DNA from: UBA2336 sp037443645
Lineage (GTDB): Bacteria; Bacteroidota; Bacteroidia; Cytophagales; Cyclobacteriaceae
NCBI GenBank assembly: GCA_037443645.1
Contig: JBBINY010000012.1
Coordinates: 1 to 55,304 of the forward strand
Length of the DNA: 55,304 bases
Direction: 5' to 3'
A program made the position numbers and the translations under genes. Shown piece by piece: positions 15,670 through 22,994 of this stretch (its first letter is position 1; every line of letters begins with the position of its first letter). The notes below the pieces were generated by a model. That model made no database searches. It was not told where the DNA came from and saw only the letters and a list, made by a program, of their open reading frames with translations.

Positions 15670-16481
15670 AAGTCATTGCGATTTTGCTCCTGATGTTGGC
15701 CGTGATTACCGATCCGGTAAAAATCAGGAAGGTTAACCGTGCGAAGGAAGAAGCCAGGAAAGCCTTTCTGGCCGGTGACTACAAAACAGCAGCATCCTAT
15801 TATCAATACCTCACCGACTCGTTGGATGTGCAGGAGGATGAGGTGCTGCTCAACCGCGCACATACCTACTTCCAACTGAACGACACGGCACGCGCTAAAG
15901 CCGGCTACCAGCACCTGACCACCAGTTCAACTCCGTCAATCCGCTCAACAGCATTTCAGCAATTAGGGGTAATGACCAACCGCATCGGCAAATCAGAAGA
16001 AGCACTTGATCATTTTAAAGAAGCGCTTAAGGCCGACCCCACCAATAACGATGCCCGGTATAACTATGAAGTGCTGAAGAAGAAGTTGGAAGAGAAAAAG
16101 AAACAGGAACAGCCGCCTCAAAAAAATCAACAACAAAAGGAGCAGCAGGAGAAGAAGGATCAGAAGAAAGAACAGAATCAGGATCAGAAAAAAAATCAGG
16201 ATGATCAGCAAAAGCAGGATCAGCAGAAAAGCGATCAGCAAAAAAAGGAGGAACAAAGTAAGAGCGAACAACAGCAGAACGAACAACAGCAGCAGGAAGC
16301 CCAGCAAAAAGATGAAAAGAAAGAAAGCCCATCCGTATCCGAAAAGCTTGAGCAACTGAAAATCAGCGAAGAAAAAGCCAGGATGCTGCTGGAGGCGATG
16401 AAGAATCAGGAAATACAGTACCTTCAGCAAAACAAACGTAAACCAACCAAGCCAAAGGACAAGGGAAAGCCGGATTGGTAA
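15666..16481 (+). CDS. BatC-like TPR protein with Gln/Lys-rich tail
   Basis: This 271-residue protein begins with a short hydrophobic segment (residues 3-15, possible signal). TPR-like helices follow at about 30-130 (ARKAFLAGDYKTAASYYQYL, ALDHFKEALKADPTNNDARYNYEVL). Residues about 135-215 are almost only Q, K, E, D and N (many QQK and QDQKK runs), a low-complexity linker that may form coiled coil or stay disordered. The last 50 residues (KLEQLKISEEKARMLLEAM) are helical and end in a basic tail. The start overlaps batB by 4 bases. The opposite strand has a long Leu-rich ORF produced by the QK repeats, which I regard as a shadow. Confidence 0.78.
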   Translation: MKVIAILLLMLAVITDPVKIRKVNRAKEEARKAFLAGDYKTAASYYQYLTDSLDVQEDEVLLNRAHTYFQLNDTARAKAGYQHLTTSSTPSIRSTAFQQLGVMTNRIGKSEEALDHFKEALKADPTNNDARYNYEVLKKKLEEKKKQEQPPQKNQQQKEQQEKKDQKKEQNQDQKKNQDDQQKQDQQKSDQQKKEEQSKSEQQQNEQQQQEAQQKDEKKESPSVSEKLEQLKISEEKARMLLEAMKNQEIQYLQQNKRKPTKPKDKGKPDW

Positions 16482-16509
16482 AAAAGGATTATAACGTAAA
16501 CCCGTCAAC

Positions 16510-17688
16510 ATGAAAGAAGTTTATATTATTTCCGCTGTGCGGACACCCATCGGAAGTTTTGGCGGAAGCCTGGCCTCCCTTTCAGCAACACACCTTGGAT
16601 CAACTGCCGTAAAAGGAGCACTTGCCAAAGCAGGTGTGGATGCAAAGTATATTCAGGAGCTTTATATCGGCAATGTTATATCTGCAGGACTTAAACAAGC
16701 CCCTGCAACGCAGGTGGCCGTAGGTGCAGGACTGGGTTATGAAATACCGTGTACCCTGGTAAATAAGGTTTGTGCCTCCGGCATGAAAGCCGTTATGCTG
16801 GGCGCTCAGTCAATCATGCTTGGCGTAAACGATGTGGTGATCGCGGGAGGCATGGAGAGCATGAGCAACATCCCCTACTACCTCCTCAAAGCACGCTATG
16901 GATACAAGTACGGCAACGGTGAAGTGGTTGACGGCCTTACCTATGACGGCCTCACCGATGTGTACAACCACTGCGCTATGGGTGTTTGTGCCGATAACAC
17001 AGCAAAGGAGATGAACATCTCCAGGCAGGATCAGGACAACTACGCTATTGCCTCCTATAAACGCACGGCCTCAGCCTGGTCAGCCAACAAATTCAGCGAT
17101 GAGATTATTGGCGTTGAGATCACTGACCGGAAAGGAAACGTCACTGTCTTCCGTGAGGACGAGGAGTATAAAAATGTAAATTTCGAGAAGATACCAGGCC
17201 TTAAGCCGGTGTTTACTAAAGATGGAACGGTTACGGCAGCCAACGCTTCAACCATTAACGATGGTGCCTCCGCTATGCTGCTGGTAAGCAAAGAAAAAGC
17301 AAAAGAACTTGGCCTGAAGCCGATTGCAAAAATTCTTGGCTTTGGTGATGCCGCACAGGATCCGATGTGGTTTACAACAGCACCCTCGCTGGCAATACCG
17401 AAAGCCCTGAAACATGCCGGTGTCGATAAAAAAGATGTCGGCTATTATGAAATTAACGAAGCCTTTTCTGCTGTGGCTATTGCCAACAACATAAAGTTAG
17501 GGCTTGATCCTGAAAAAGTAAATGTGAATGGCGGAGCGGTAGCACTGGGTCACCCGCTGGGCGCCTCAGGTGCACGCATCGTTACCACGCTGATCAATGT
17601 GCTGAATCAAAACAAAGCCGCCATCGGTGTGGCCGGCATTTGCAATGGTGGCGGTGGGGCCTCGGCAATGGTCATCGAGAAACTTTAA
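16510..17688 (+). CDS. acetyl-CoA C-acetyltransferase (thiolase)
   Basis: The 392-residue protein has the full thiolase triad: Cys in NKVCASGMKAV (about residue 88), His in NGGAVALGHPLGASGAR (about 349) and Cys in GICNGGGGASAMV (about 379). The pantetheine loop GGMESMSNIPYY and the NEAFSAVA motif are also present. It condenses two acetyl-CoA or cleaves acetoacetyl-CoA in the cytoplasm; biosynthetic and degradative forms cannot be told apart here. It starts 28 bases after the BatC-like gene, but no functional link is obvious. Confidence 0.93.
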   Translation: MKEVYIISAVRTPIGSFGGSLASLSATHLGSTAVKGALAKAGVDAKYIQELYIGNVISAGLKQAPATQVAVGAGLGYEIPCTLVNKVCASGMKAVMLGAQSIMLGVNDVVIAGGMESMSNIPYYLLKARYGYKYGNGEVVDGLTYDGLTDVYNHCAMGVCADNTAKEMNISRQDQDNYAIASYKRTASAWSANKFSDEIIGVEITDRKGNVTVFREDEEYKNVNFEKIPGLKPVFTKDGTVTAANASTINDGASAMLLVSKEKAKELGLKPIAKILGFGDAAQDPMWFTTAPSLAIPKALKHAGVDKKDVGYYEINEAFSAVAIANNIKLGLDPEKVNVNGGAVALGHPLGASGARIVTTLINVLNQNKAAIGVAGICNGGGGASAMVIEKL

Positions 17689-17770
17689 GGAATACTACGT
17701 GGACCGCTGCAACAAATGCAACTGCCTTGCGTTCCCTCTAAGCCTGGTTTAGTTTCGCATCATTAGTCCA

Positions 17771-19081
17771 ATGAGGCCTCTTCTTCTCGTTTTGCTTATT
17801 GTTACTCACGTTTGTGCATTGGCGCAGCGCGAAGTACGTACGTATTATGATCAAAGCAGGAAACAGGTACAGGAAATTTATACCGTTGCCACAGATGATA
17901 ACGAAAAATATATTGGAAAGTACCAGCGGTTTTACCCAAACGGTAACCTTGCAGTTGAAGGGAACTTCTCCAATGGAAAAAAATCAGGAGTTTTTACGGA
18001 ATACCACGAAACCGGTGTGCCCGCCCGAAAACTGATCTACGTAAACGGATTGCGCCACGGGCCTGTTGAGGTGTTTGATGAGACCGGTAAGAAAATCCAA
18101 AAAGCGTACTACCAAAACGACATGTTAGTTGATAGCGTTCAATCATTTTATGACAATGGCGTTATTAAAAATGAAACGGTTTTCAAAAAAGGCAAACCCG
18201 ATGGTGTTGTGAGGGAGTATTATCAGCACGGTATCCTGAAAAAGGAAATACAATATACCCATGGCAAGCCGAACGGTATCACCCGTAGTTTCTATGAAGA
18301 TGGTAAAGTGGCAATTGAAGCTAACTATAAGAATGGCATCCTCACCGGGTTTTACAAAACCTTCTACCCGAATGGCCAACTCGAAACAATTTCAAGCATG
18401 AAAGACGGTTCAAAAAACGGGCAGTACAAAAACTACGATGACCAGGGTAACCTTCTGCTGGAGGGTAACTTCATGAACGGTAAACTTCATGGCGATAACA
18501 CCGGCTACTATGCTACCGGCATTATAAAACACCGGTTTAAGTACAAGGAGGGTTTCAAAACAGGTACGGGCCTTATGTATCACCCTAATGGTGTGCTTAT
18601 GCGCAGGGAGCAGTTTGCACTGAATGGCATCGATTGGGTTGTTGAAGAGTTCAGCGATTCAGCCAGGCGCGTTTCAGAAAAACGCTACCGCAATCAGCAA
18701 CCTAATGGGGTATGGACATTTTATTACCCCGATGGAAAAACAGAAAAAATAAAAGAAACCTATGAGGCAGGGAAGCTACACGGTACACGGTACACGTATT
18801 ATAAAAATGGAAGGGTTTCGCAGGAAGAAACCTGGAAGTTTAACCTGCTGAATGGACCCTTCAAAACATTCTACGATTCAGGCAAACTGAAAACCGAGGG
18901 AGAGTTCAGGTCGCACCGCAAACATGGATTATTTACAGCATATTACGAAAACGGGCAAGTGAAAGAGCAAGGCGAATACATAGCCGACAAAAAACATAAG
19001 GAATGGAAAGAATACGATGAGCAGGGTAATGTTTCCGTAACCTATTTGTTCAAAGCAGGAATACTGATCCAACAAAACTAA
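17771..19081 (+). CDS. secreted MORN-repeat (YwqK-type) protein
   Basis: The 436-residue protein starts with a signal peptide (MRPLLLVLLIVTHVCALAQ). The rest is a tandem array of about 16-18 MORN_2-type units of roughly 23 residues, each with the pattern YYxNGxxxxExxYKNGKxxG, for example FYPNGQLETISSMKDG and YYATGIIKHRFKYKEG. Such proteins are often labelled YwqK-family antitoxins, but a signal peptide and no toxin neighbour argue against that role here. MORN repeats form elongated beta-hairpin arrays and may bind lipids or partner proteins. Function unknown; probably periplasmic or surface-exposed. Confidence 0.8.
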   Translation: MRPLLLVLLIVTHVCALAQREVRTYYDQSRKQVQEIYTVATDDNEKYIGKYQRFYPNGNLAVEGNFSNGKKSGVFTEYHETGVPARKLIYVNGLRHGPVEVFDETGKKIQKAYYQNDMLVDSVQSFYDNGVIKNETVFKKGKPDGVVREYYQHGILKKEIQYTHGKPNGITRSFYEDGKVAIEANYKNGILTGFYKTFYPNGQLETISSMKDGSKNGQYKNYDDQGNLLLEGNFMNGKLHGDNTGYYATGIIKHRFKYKEGFKTGTGLMYHPNGVLMRREQFALNGIDWVVEEFSDSARRVSEKRYRNQQPNGVWTFYYPDGKTEKIKETYEAGKLHGTRYTYYKNGRVSQEETWKFNLLNGPFKTFYDSGKLKTEGEFRSHRKHGLFTAYYENGQVKEQGEYIADKKHKEWKEYDEQGNVSVTYLFKAGILIQQN

Positions 19082-19122
19082 GGCCTTTCAGGCGTTGGTC
19101 ATTCTCCTTATTTTGCAGCCCT

Positions 19123-20082
19123 ATGCAAGCCATTAAAGAAACCAACTTCACCTTTCCGGGCCAAACCGGCTTCTACCGGGGCAAAGTACGCGATGTGTAT
19201 TTTTTTGGAAACATCATGGTCATGGTCGCTACTGACCGCATCTCTGCATTCGATGTGATTCTTCCAGAAGCCATTCCCGATAAAGGCAGGATTCTGAACC
19301 AAATAGCCGCTAAAAACCTTCAGGCCACAAAATCACTGGTGCCCAATTGGGTAATGGCTGTACCTGATCCCAACGTCACCATCGGATTTAAGTGCGAGAC
19401 CTTTCCGGTAGAGATGGTGGTGCGTGGATACCTTGCCGGACATGCCTGGCGCGAATACAAGTCCGGTAAGCGAAGCCTGTGCGGAGTGCCGCTGCCGGAC
19501 GGCCTTAGCGAAAATGACAAACTCCCTGATCCCATCATTACACCTACAACGAAAGCTCACATAGGGCACGATGAGGACATCTCACGGGAAGAAATAGTAA
19601 GCAGAGGACTGGTCAGTGAATCGGAATACCAACTGCTTGAGGAGTATACACTAAAACTATTCCGAAAAGGAAGTGAACTGGCGGCTGCCCGCGGGCTAAT
19701 CCTGGTTGATACCAAATATGAATTCGGGAAGCACAACGGTATAATCTACCTTATTGACGAAGTGCACACCCCTGATTCATCCCGGTATTTTTACAGAGAC
19801 GGCTATGAAGCCAGGCAACAGCAAGGTCAGCCACAGAAGCAACTTTCAAAAGAATTTGTGCGACAATGGCTCATCGAAAACGGATTTCAGGGCAAGGAAG
19901 GGCAGCATGTACCCGAGATGACCCCTGACATTGTTCGCTCCATTGCTGACCGCTACCGCGAACTCTACCAACAGGTAACCGGTGAAAATCTGGAACCTAT
20001 TTCGTATGAAGGGATTGCAAACCGGATTGAGGAACGTATCCTTAATTCGTTAAATTCCGTTAACTTGCAGGCCCAGGCTTAA
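19123..20082 (+). CDS. purC: phosphoribosylaminoimidazole-succinocarboxamide synthase
   Basis: The 319-residue SAICAR synthase has YRGKVRDVYFFG at about residues 17-28, the ATDRISAFDV and EMVVRGYLAGHAW motifs, LPDPIITPTTKAH and LVDTKYEFGKHNG. The length fits the longer, eukaryote/Bacteroidota-like form. It joins CAIR with aspartate using ATP in purine synthesis. A near-consensus -7 box (TATTTTGC region) lies about 20 bases before the ATG at 19123. It is followed by the STAS gene after 12 bases. Confidence 0.96.
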   Translation: MQAIKETNFTFPGQTGFYRGKVRDVYFFGNIMVMVATDRISAFDVILPEAIPDKGRILNQIAAKNLQATKSLVPNWVMAVPDPNVTIGFKCETFPVEMVVRGYLAGHAWREYKSGKRSLCGVPLPDGLSENDKLPDPIITPTTKAHIGHDEDISREEIVSRGLVSESEYQLLEEYTLKLFRKGSELAAARGLILVDTKYEFGKHNGIIYLIDEVHTPDSSRYFYRDGYEARQQQGQPQKQLSKEFVRQWLIENGFQGKEGQHVPEMTPDIVRSIADRYRELYQQVTGENLEPISYEGIANRIEERILNSLNSVNLQAQA

Positions 20083-20094
20083 CACTAAATTGAC

Positions 20095-20475
20095 ATGAAA
20101 TATACCATTGATAAACAGGAGAAATACAGCTTGCTGCGCCTTCACGAGGAGAAAATGGACAGCAGCGTTGCCCCGGGCTTAAAGTCAGAGTTGATTACCC
20201 TCCATGCCGAGGGTATTAAAAATATCATCCTGGATCTTTCTGAAGTAAAATATACCGATTCATCCGGACTCAGTGCCTTGCTGGTTGGCAACCGGATTGT
20301 ACAGGAAGACGGGGGCATATTTATCCTTTCAAACCTGAGCGATCATACCATGAAACTGATCAAGATTTCACAGCTCGACAGCGTACTCAACATCATGCCA
20401 TCCGTGGAAGAAGCCATTGATGCAGTGTTTATGCACGAAATTGAACGTGACCTGAAGAATTCAGACGGAAATTAA
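20095..20475 (+). CDS. STAS-domain anti-sigma-factor-antagonist-like protein
   Basis: The 126-residue single-domain STAS protein carries IILDLSEVKYTDSSGLSALL at about residues 42-61, where DSSG holds the serine that partner kinases phosphorylate in SpoIIAA/RsbV proteins. The C-terminal helix is slightly longer than in RsbV. No anti-sigma kinase or phosphatase gene is adjacent, so the partner is unknown. It is 12 bases after purC and followed by a strong terminator. Confidence 0.85.
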   Translation: MKYTIDKQEKYSLLRLHEEKMDSSVAPGLKSELITLHAEGIKNIILDLSEVKYTDSSGLSALLVGNRIVQEDGGIFILSNLSDHTMKLIKISQLDSVLNIMPSVEEAIDAVFMHEIERDLKNSDGN

Positions 20476-20497
20476 CAGTCCTGAAATTATATCCATC

Positions 20498-20530
20498 AAA
20501 CCAAAACCAAACCGGTTTTGGTTTTTTATT
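20498..20530 (+). terminator. rho-independent terminator after the STAS gene
   Basis: The perfect stem CCAAAACC / GGTTTTGG (20501-20508 with 20514-20521), extended by AAA/TTT, has a 5-base loop and is followed by a T-rich run (GTTTTTTATTTTTG). It closes the purC-STAS transcript. Confidence 0.75.
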
Positions 20531-20534
20531 TTTG
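20527..20534 (+). promoter_or_regulatory. -7 box (TATTTTTG) for the RNase Z gene
   Basis: An exact TAnnTTTG match lies inside the T-tail of the terminator and 8 bases before the rnz ATG. It would give a nearly leaderless transcript. The T-run could also produce this match by chance, so confidence is low. Confidence 0.3.
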
Positions 20535-20541
20535 ACTATTC

Positions 20542-21459
20542 ATGAGTTTCAAAATCACCATCCTGGGCTCAAGTGGAGCCGTGCCTGCCTATGGAAGGTA
20601 CCCCTCTGCCCAGTTGGTAGAAATCCACAATGAACATTTCCTGATCGACTGCGGTGAAGGAGCCCAAATGCAACTTGCCCGGTTCAACGGTAACATCCAT
20701 CGCATTGATCATATCGTCATTTCCCATTTGCATGGCGATCACTACCTGGGCCTGATGGGGTTGATTTTTACCATGCACCTGCACCATCGCGAGAAGGACC
20801 TTCACCTGTACAGCCAACATGGACTACAGGAAATTATCACCACCCAACTGCGCTATTCGCGCTCGGTGCCGGGCTACACTATCGTGCTTCATACCCTGGC
20901 CCCCGATAAGAAAGAAGTGATATTCGAAAACAAATGGCTGACCGTTGAAACCGTGCCGCTCAAACATAAACTTCCATGCACGGGATTTCTTTTCAGGGAA
21001 AAACAAAAACCCCGAAGGATTGATAAAGACCGGCTTCCGGAAGGACTACCCCACTACCGGATGAACGAACTGAAAGCAGGCCTCGACCTGCATGATGAGG
21101 CGGGAAACATTGTGTATAAAAATTCCGACCTGACCCTTAAACCACACAAATCGCGCAGCTATGCCTATTGCTCCGACACAGCTTTTAGCGAATCCATTGT
21201 TGAACAAATAAACGGAGTAGATGTTCTCTACCATGAAGCTACTTTTGTGGAGGCCGACAAAGCCAAAGCGTATGAGACCCTTCACAGCACAGCACGTGAG
21301 GCCGCACAAATCGCTGCTAAAGCAAACGTGGGGAGGTTACTGCTGGGGCATTTTTCAGCACGCTACCGGGAGTTGGATCAATTACTGGCAGAGGCTCGCA
21401 GTATATTTCCGGATTCATTCCTAGCCACCGAAGGCGAAACGTATACAATAACCGAATGA
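20542..21459 (+). CDS. rnz: ribonuclease Z
   Basis: The 305-residue metallo-beta-lactamase-fold protein matches bacterial RNase Z. Landmarks: GSSGAVPAYGRYPSAQ near the N-terminus, DCGEGAQMQLAR, the metal motif SHLHGDHYLGL (about residues 60-70), the KHKLPCTGF region, YCSDTAF, LYHEATF and the final GHFSARY. It removes the 3' trailer of tRNA precursors that lack an encoded CCA, which suits this genome because none of the three tRNA genes here encodes CCA. Its stop overlaps the next start by 4 bases. Confidence 0.93.
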   Translation: MSFKITILGSSGAVPAYGRYPSAQLVEIHNEHFLIDCGEGAQMQLARFNGNIHRIDHIVISHLHGDHYLGLMGLIFTMHLHHREKDLHLYSQHGLQEIITTQLRYSRSVPGYTIVLHTLAPDKKEVIFENKWLTVETVPLKHKLPCTGFLFREKQKPRRIDKDRLPEGLPHYRMNELKAGLDLHDEAGNIVYKNSDLTLKPHKSRSYAYCSDTAFSESIVEQINGVDVLYHEATFVEADKAKAYETLHSTAREAAQIAAKANVGRLLLGHFSARYRELDQLLAEARSIFPDSFLATEGETYTITE

Positions 21460-22232
21460 AAGACATCTCCGAAAAAAAACACAAGCTTTTCATCTTCCTT
21501 GCCGGATTCTTTCTCACCAATGCACTCGTGGCCGAAATGGTGGGCACAAAAATTTTTTCGCTGGAGAAACTGCTTGGCTTCAGTCCGGCCAATGTTCACC
21601 TCTTTGGTTACACGCTGGATTTTAACCTGACAGCCGGAGTGGTTATCTGGCCGTTTGTATTCGTGACAACCGATATCATTAATGAATACTTTGGAAAGGA
21701 GGGTGTGCGAAGGATCAGCTTCCTCACAGCCGGACTAATAGCGTTTGCATTTCTGATAATCGGTGCAGCCACCCTGCTGCCACCGGCTCCCTTTTGGGTA
21801 GACCTCTATAAAGAGGAAGGGCTTGACATCAATCTTGCTTTTGGAACTATCTTCAGGCAAGGCCTCGGCATCATCATCGGATCCCTTACGGCCTTTCTGC
21901 TCGGACAGTTCCTTGATGTGTATGTGTTTCACCGGATGCGTAAACTAACCGGTCCGAAAATGCTTTGGTTGCGGGCTACAGGGTCTACCCTATTTTCTCA
22001 AGTGATCGACAGCTTCGTAGTGTTGTTTATTGCGTTCTACATTTTTGGAAAATGGTCGGTTTTGCAGGTAATCTCTGTGGGCGTCATCAATTACCTGTTT
22101 AAGTTCGTGGCAGCCATTGTTATGACACCGCTTGTTTACCTGGGACACTATGCAATTGACCGATACCTTGGCAGGGAAGAAGCTGAAAAAATTTCAGAAG
22201 AAGCAGCCGGGAAAAGTCGCGGATTTTTTTAG
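21456..22232 (+). CDS. yhhQ: queuosine precursor transporter (YhhQ/VUT family)
   Basis: The 258-residue membrane protein has about six hydrophobic segments. Family features are FFLTNALVAEMVGTKIF, VIWPFVFVTTDIINEYFGKEGVRR and a GSTLFSQVIDSFVVLFIAFY segment in the C-terminal half. Homologues import queuosine precursors (preQ0/preQ1). It starts inside the rnz stop (ATGA overlap), so both act on tRNA. Its own stop interlocks with the stop of the convergent methyltransferase gene. Confidence 0.88.
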   Translation: MKDISEKKHKLFIFLAGFFLTNALVAEMVGTKIFSLEKLLGFSPANVHLFGYTLDFNLTAGVVIWPFVFVTTDIINEYFGKEGVRRISFLTAGLIAFAFLIIGAATLLPPAPFWVDLYKEEGLDINLAFGTIFRQGLGIIIGSLTAFLLGQFLDVYVFHRMRKLTGPKMLWLRATGSTLFSQVIDSFVVLFIAFYIFGKWSVLQVISVGVINYLFKFVAAIVMTPLVYLGHYAIDRYLGREEAEKISEEAAGKSRGFF

Positions 22233-22981
22233 TTGGCTATTTTAGGGCGAATCAGGTTATCACACACAATTGCAGTGGCCACCGCGGCATTGAGTGATTC
22301 GGCCTTTCCGTAACGGGGGATCGTAACACGTTTAGTAACCAATGATGCAACATCTTGCGAAATCCCGTTCGCTTCATTTCCAATTACCAGCAATCCCCCC
22401 GAAATATTCTTGATTTGATGGACATCCTCACCCGAAAGAAATGTGCCGATAATTGGCAAACTTACATCTCGCAGGTAGTCAACAAGATTAACGTAGTATA
22501 CGCTAACGCGGGTAAAAGAGCCCATACTTGCGGAAAGCACTTTGGGGTTATACACATCTGCTGTTTGTGGTGATGCAATAATGGATATAATTCCATACCA
22601 ATCGGCAATGCGGATAATGGTCCCCAGGTTACCCGGGTCGCGCACATCATCCAGTACAATATAAAAAGAATCATGCCGCAATTGCGGCTCACTTATTTCT
22701 TTCATTCGCACAACAGCAAGTGCGGAATCATTTGATTTGAAATCCCCCAGTTTCTCCAGGTCATCAGGTGCTGCACGGATAAGGTCTCCGTTAAATGAGT
22801 GGATCAACCCCTGGTTAGCTTCCAGAAATCCTGGCGTAGCCACCAGCACCGCTACGTCAAAGCCGGACTGCAACACTTCTGATATGCTCTTAGCCCCCTC
22901 TACCACAAAACATTGTTCCTGTTTTCGGTATTTCTTTAATTGCAGGGATTTAATGAACTTAATACGCGCTTTAGAAAGCAT
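22229..22981 (-). CDS. TrmH/SpoU-family RNA 2'-O-methyltransferase
   Basis: I prefer the ATG at 22981 (250 residues; MLSKARIKFIKSLQ) over 22993, because family members begin this way. Residues about 1-85 form the SpoU substrate-binding domain. The SPOUT knot follows with VLDDVRDPGNLGTIIRIADW (motif 1), LLVIGNEANGIS (motif 2) and IPRYGKAESLNAAVATAIV (motif 3). It transfers methyl from SAM to a ribose 2'-OH, probably in 23S rRNA or a tRNA; the site cannot be told. It is divergent from tamL, with 13 bases between the chosen starts. Confidence 0.9.
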   Translation of the reverse strand: MLSKARIKFIKSLQLKKYRKQEQCFVVEGAKSISEVLQSGFDVAVLVATPGFLEANQGLIHSFNGDLIRAAPDDLEKLGDFKSNDSALAVVRMKEISEPQLRHDSFYIVLDDVRDPGNLGTIIRIADWYGIISIIASPQTADVYNPKVLSASMGSFTRVSVYYVNLVDYLRDVSLPIIGTFLSGEDVHQIKNISGGLLVIGNEANGISQDVASLVTKRVTIPRYGKAESLNAAVATAIVCDNLIRPKIAN

Positions 22982-22994
22982 TTGCTTAGTCATT

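Noticed and set aside
15993..16511. 172-codon Leu/Phe-rich minus-strand ORF resembling a membrane protein
   Set aside because: It is the reverse complement of the Gln/Lys-rich region of the BatC-like gene (CAA and AAG read as TTG and CTT).
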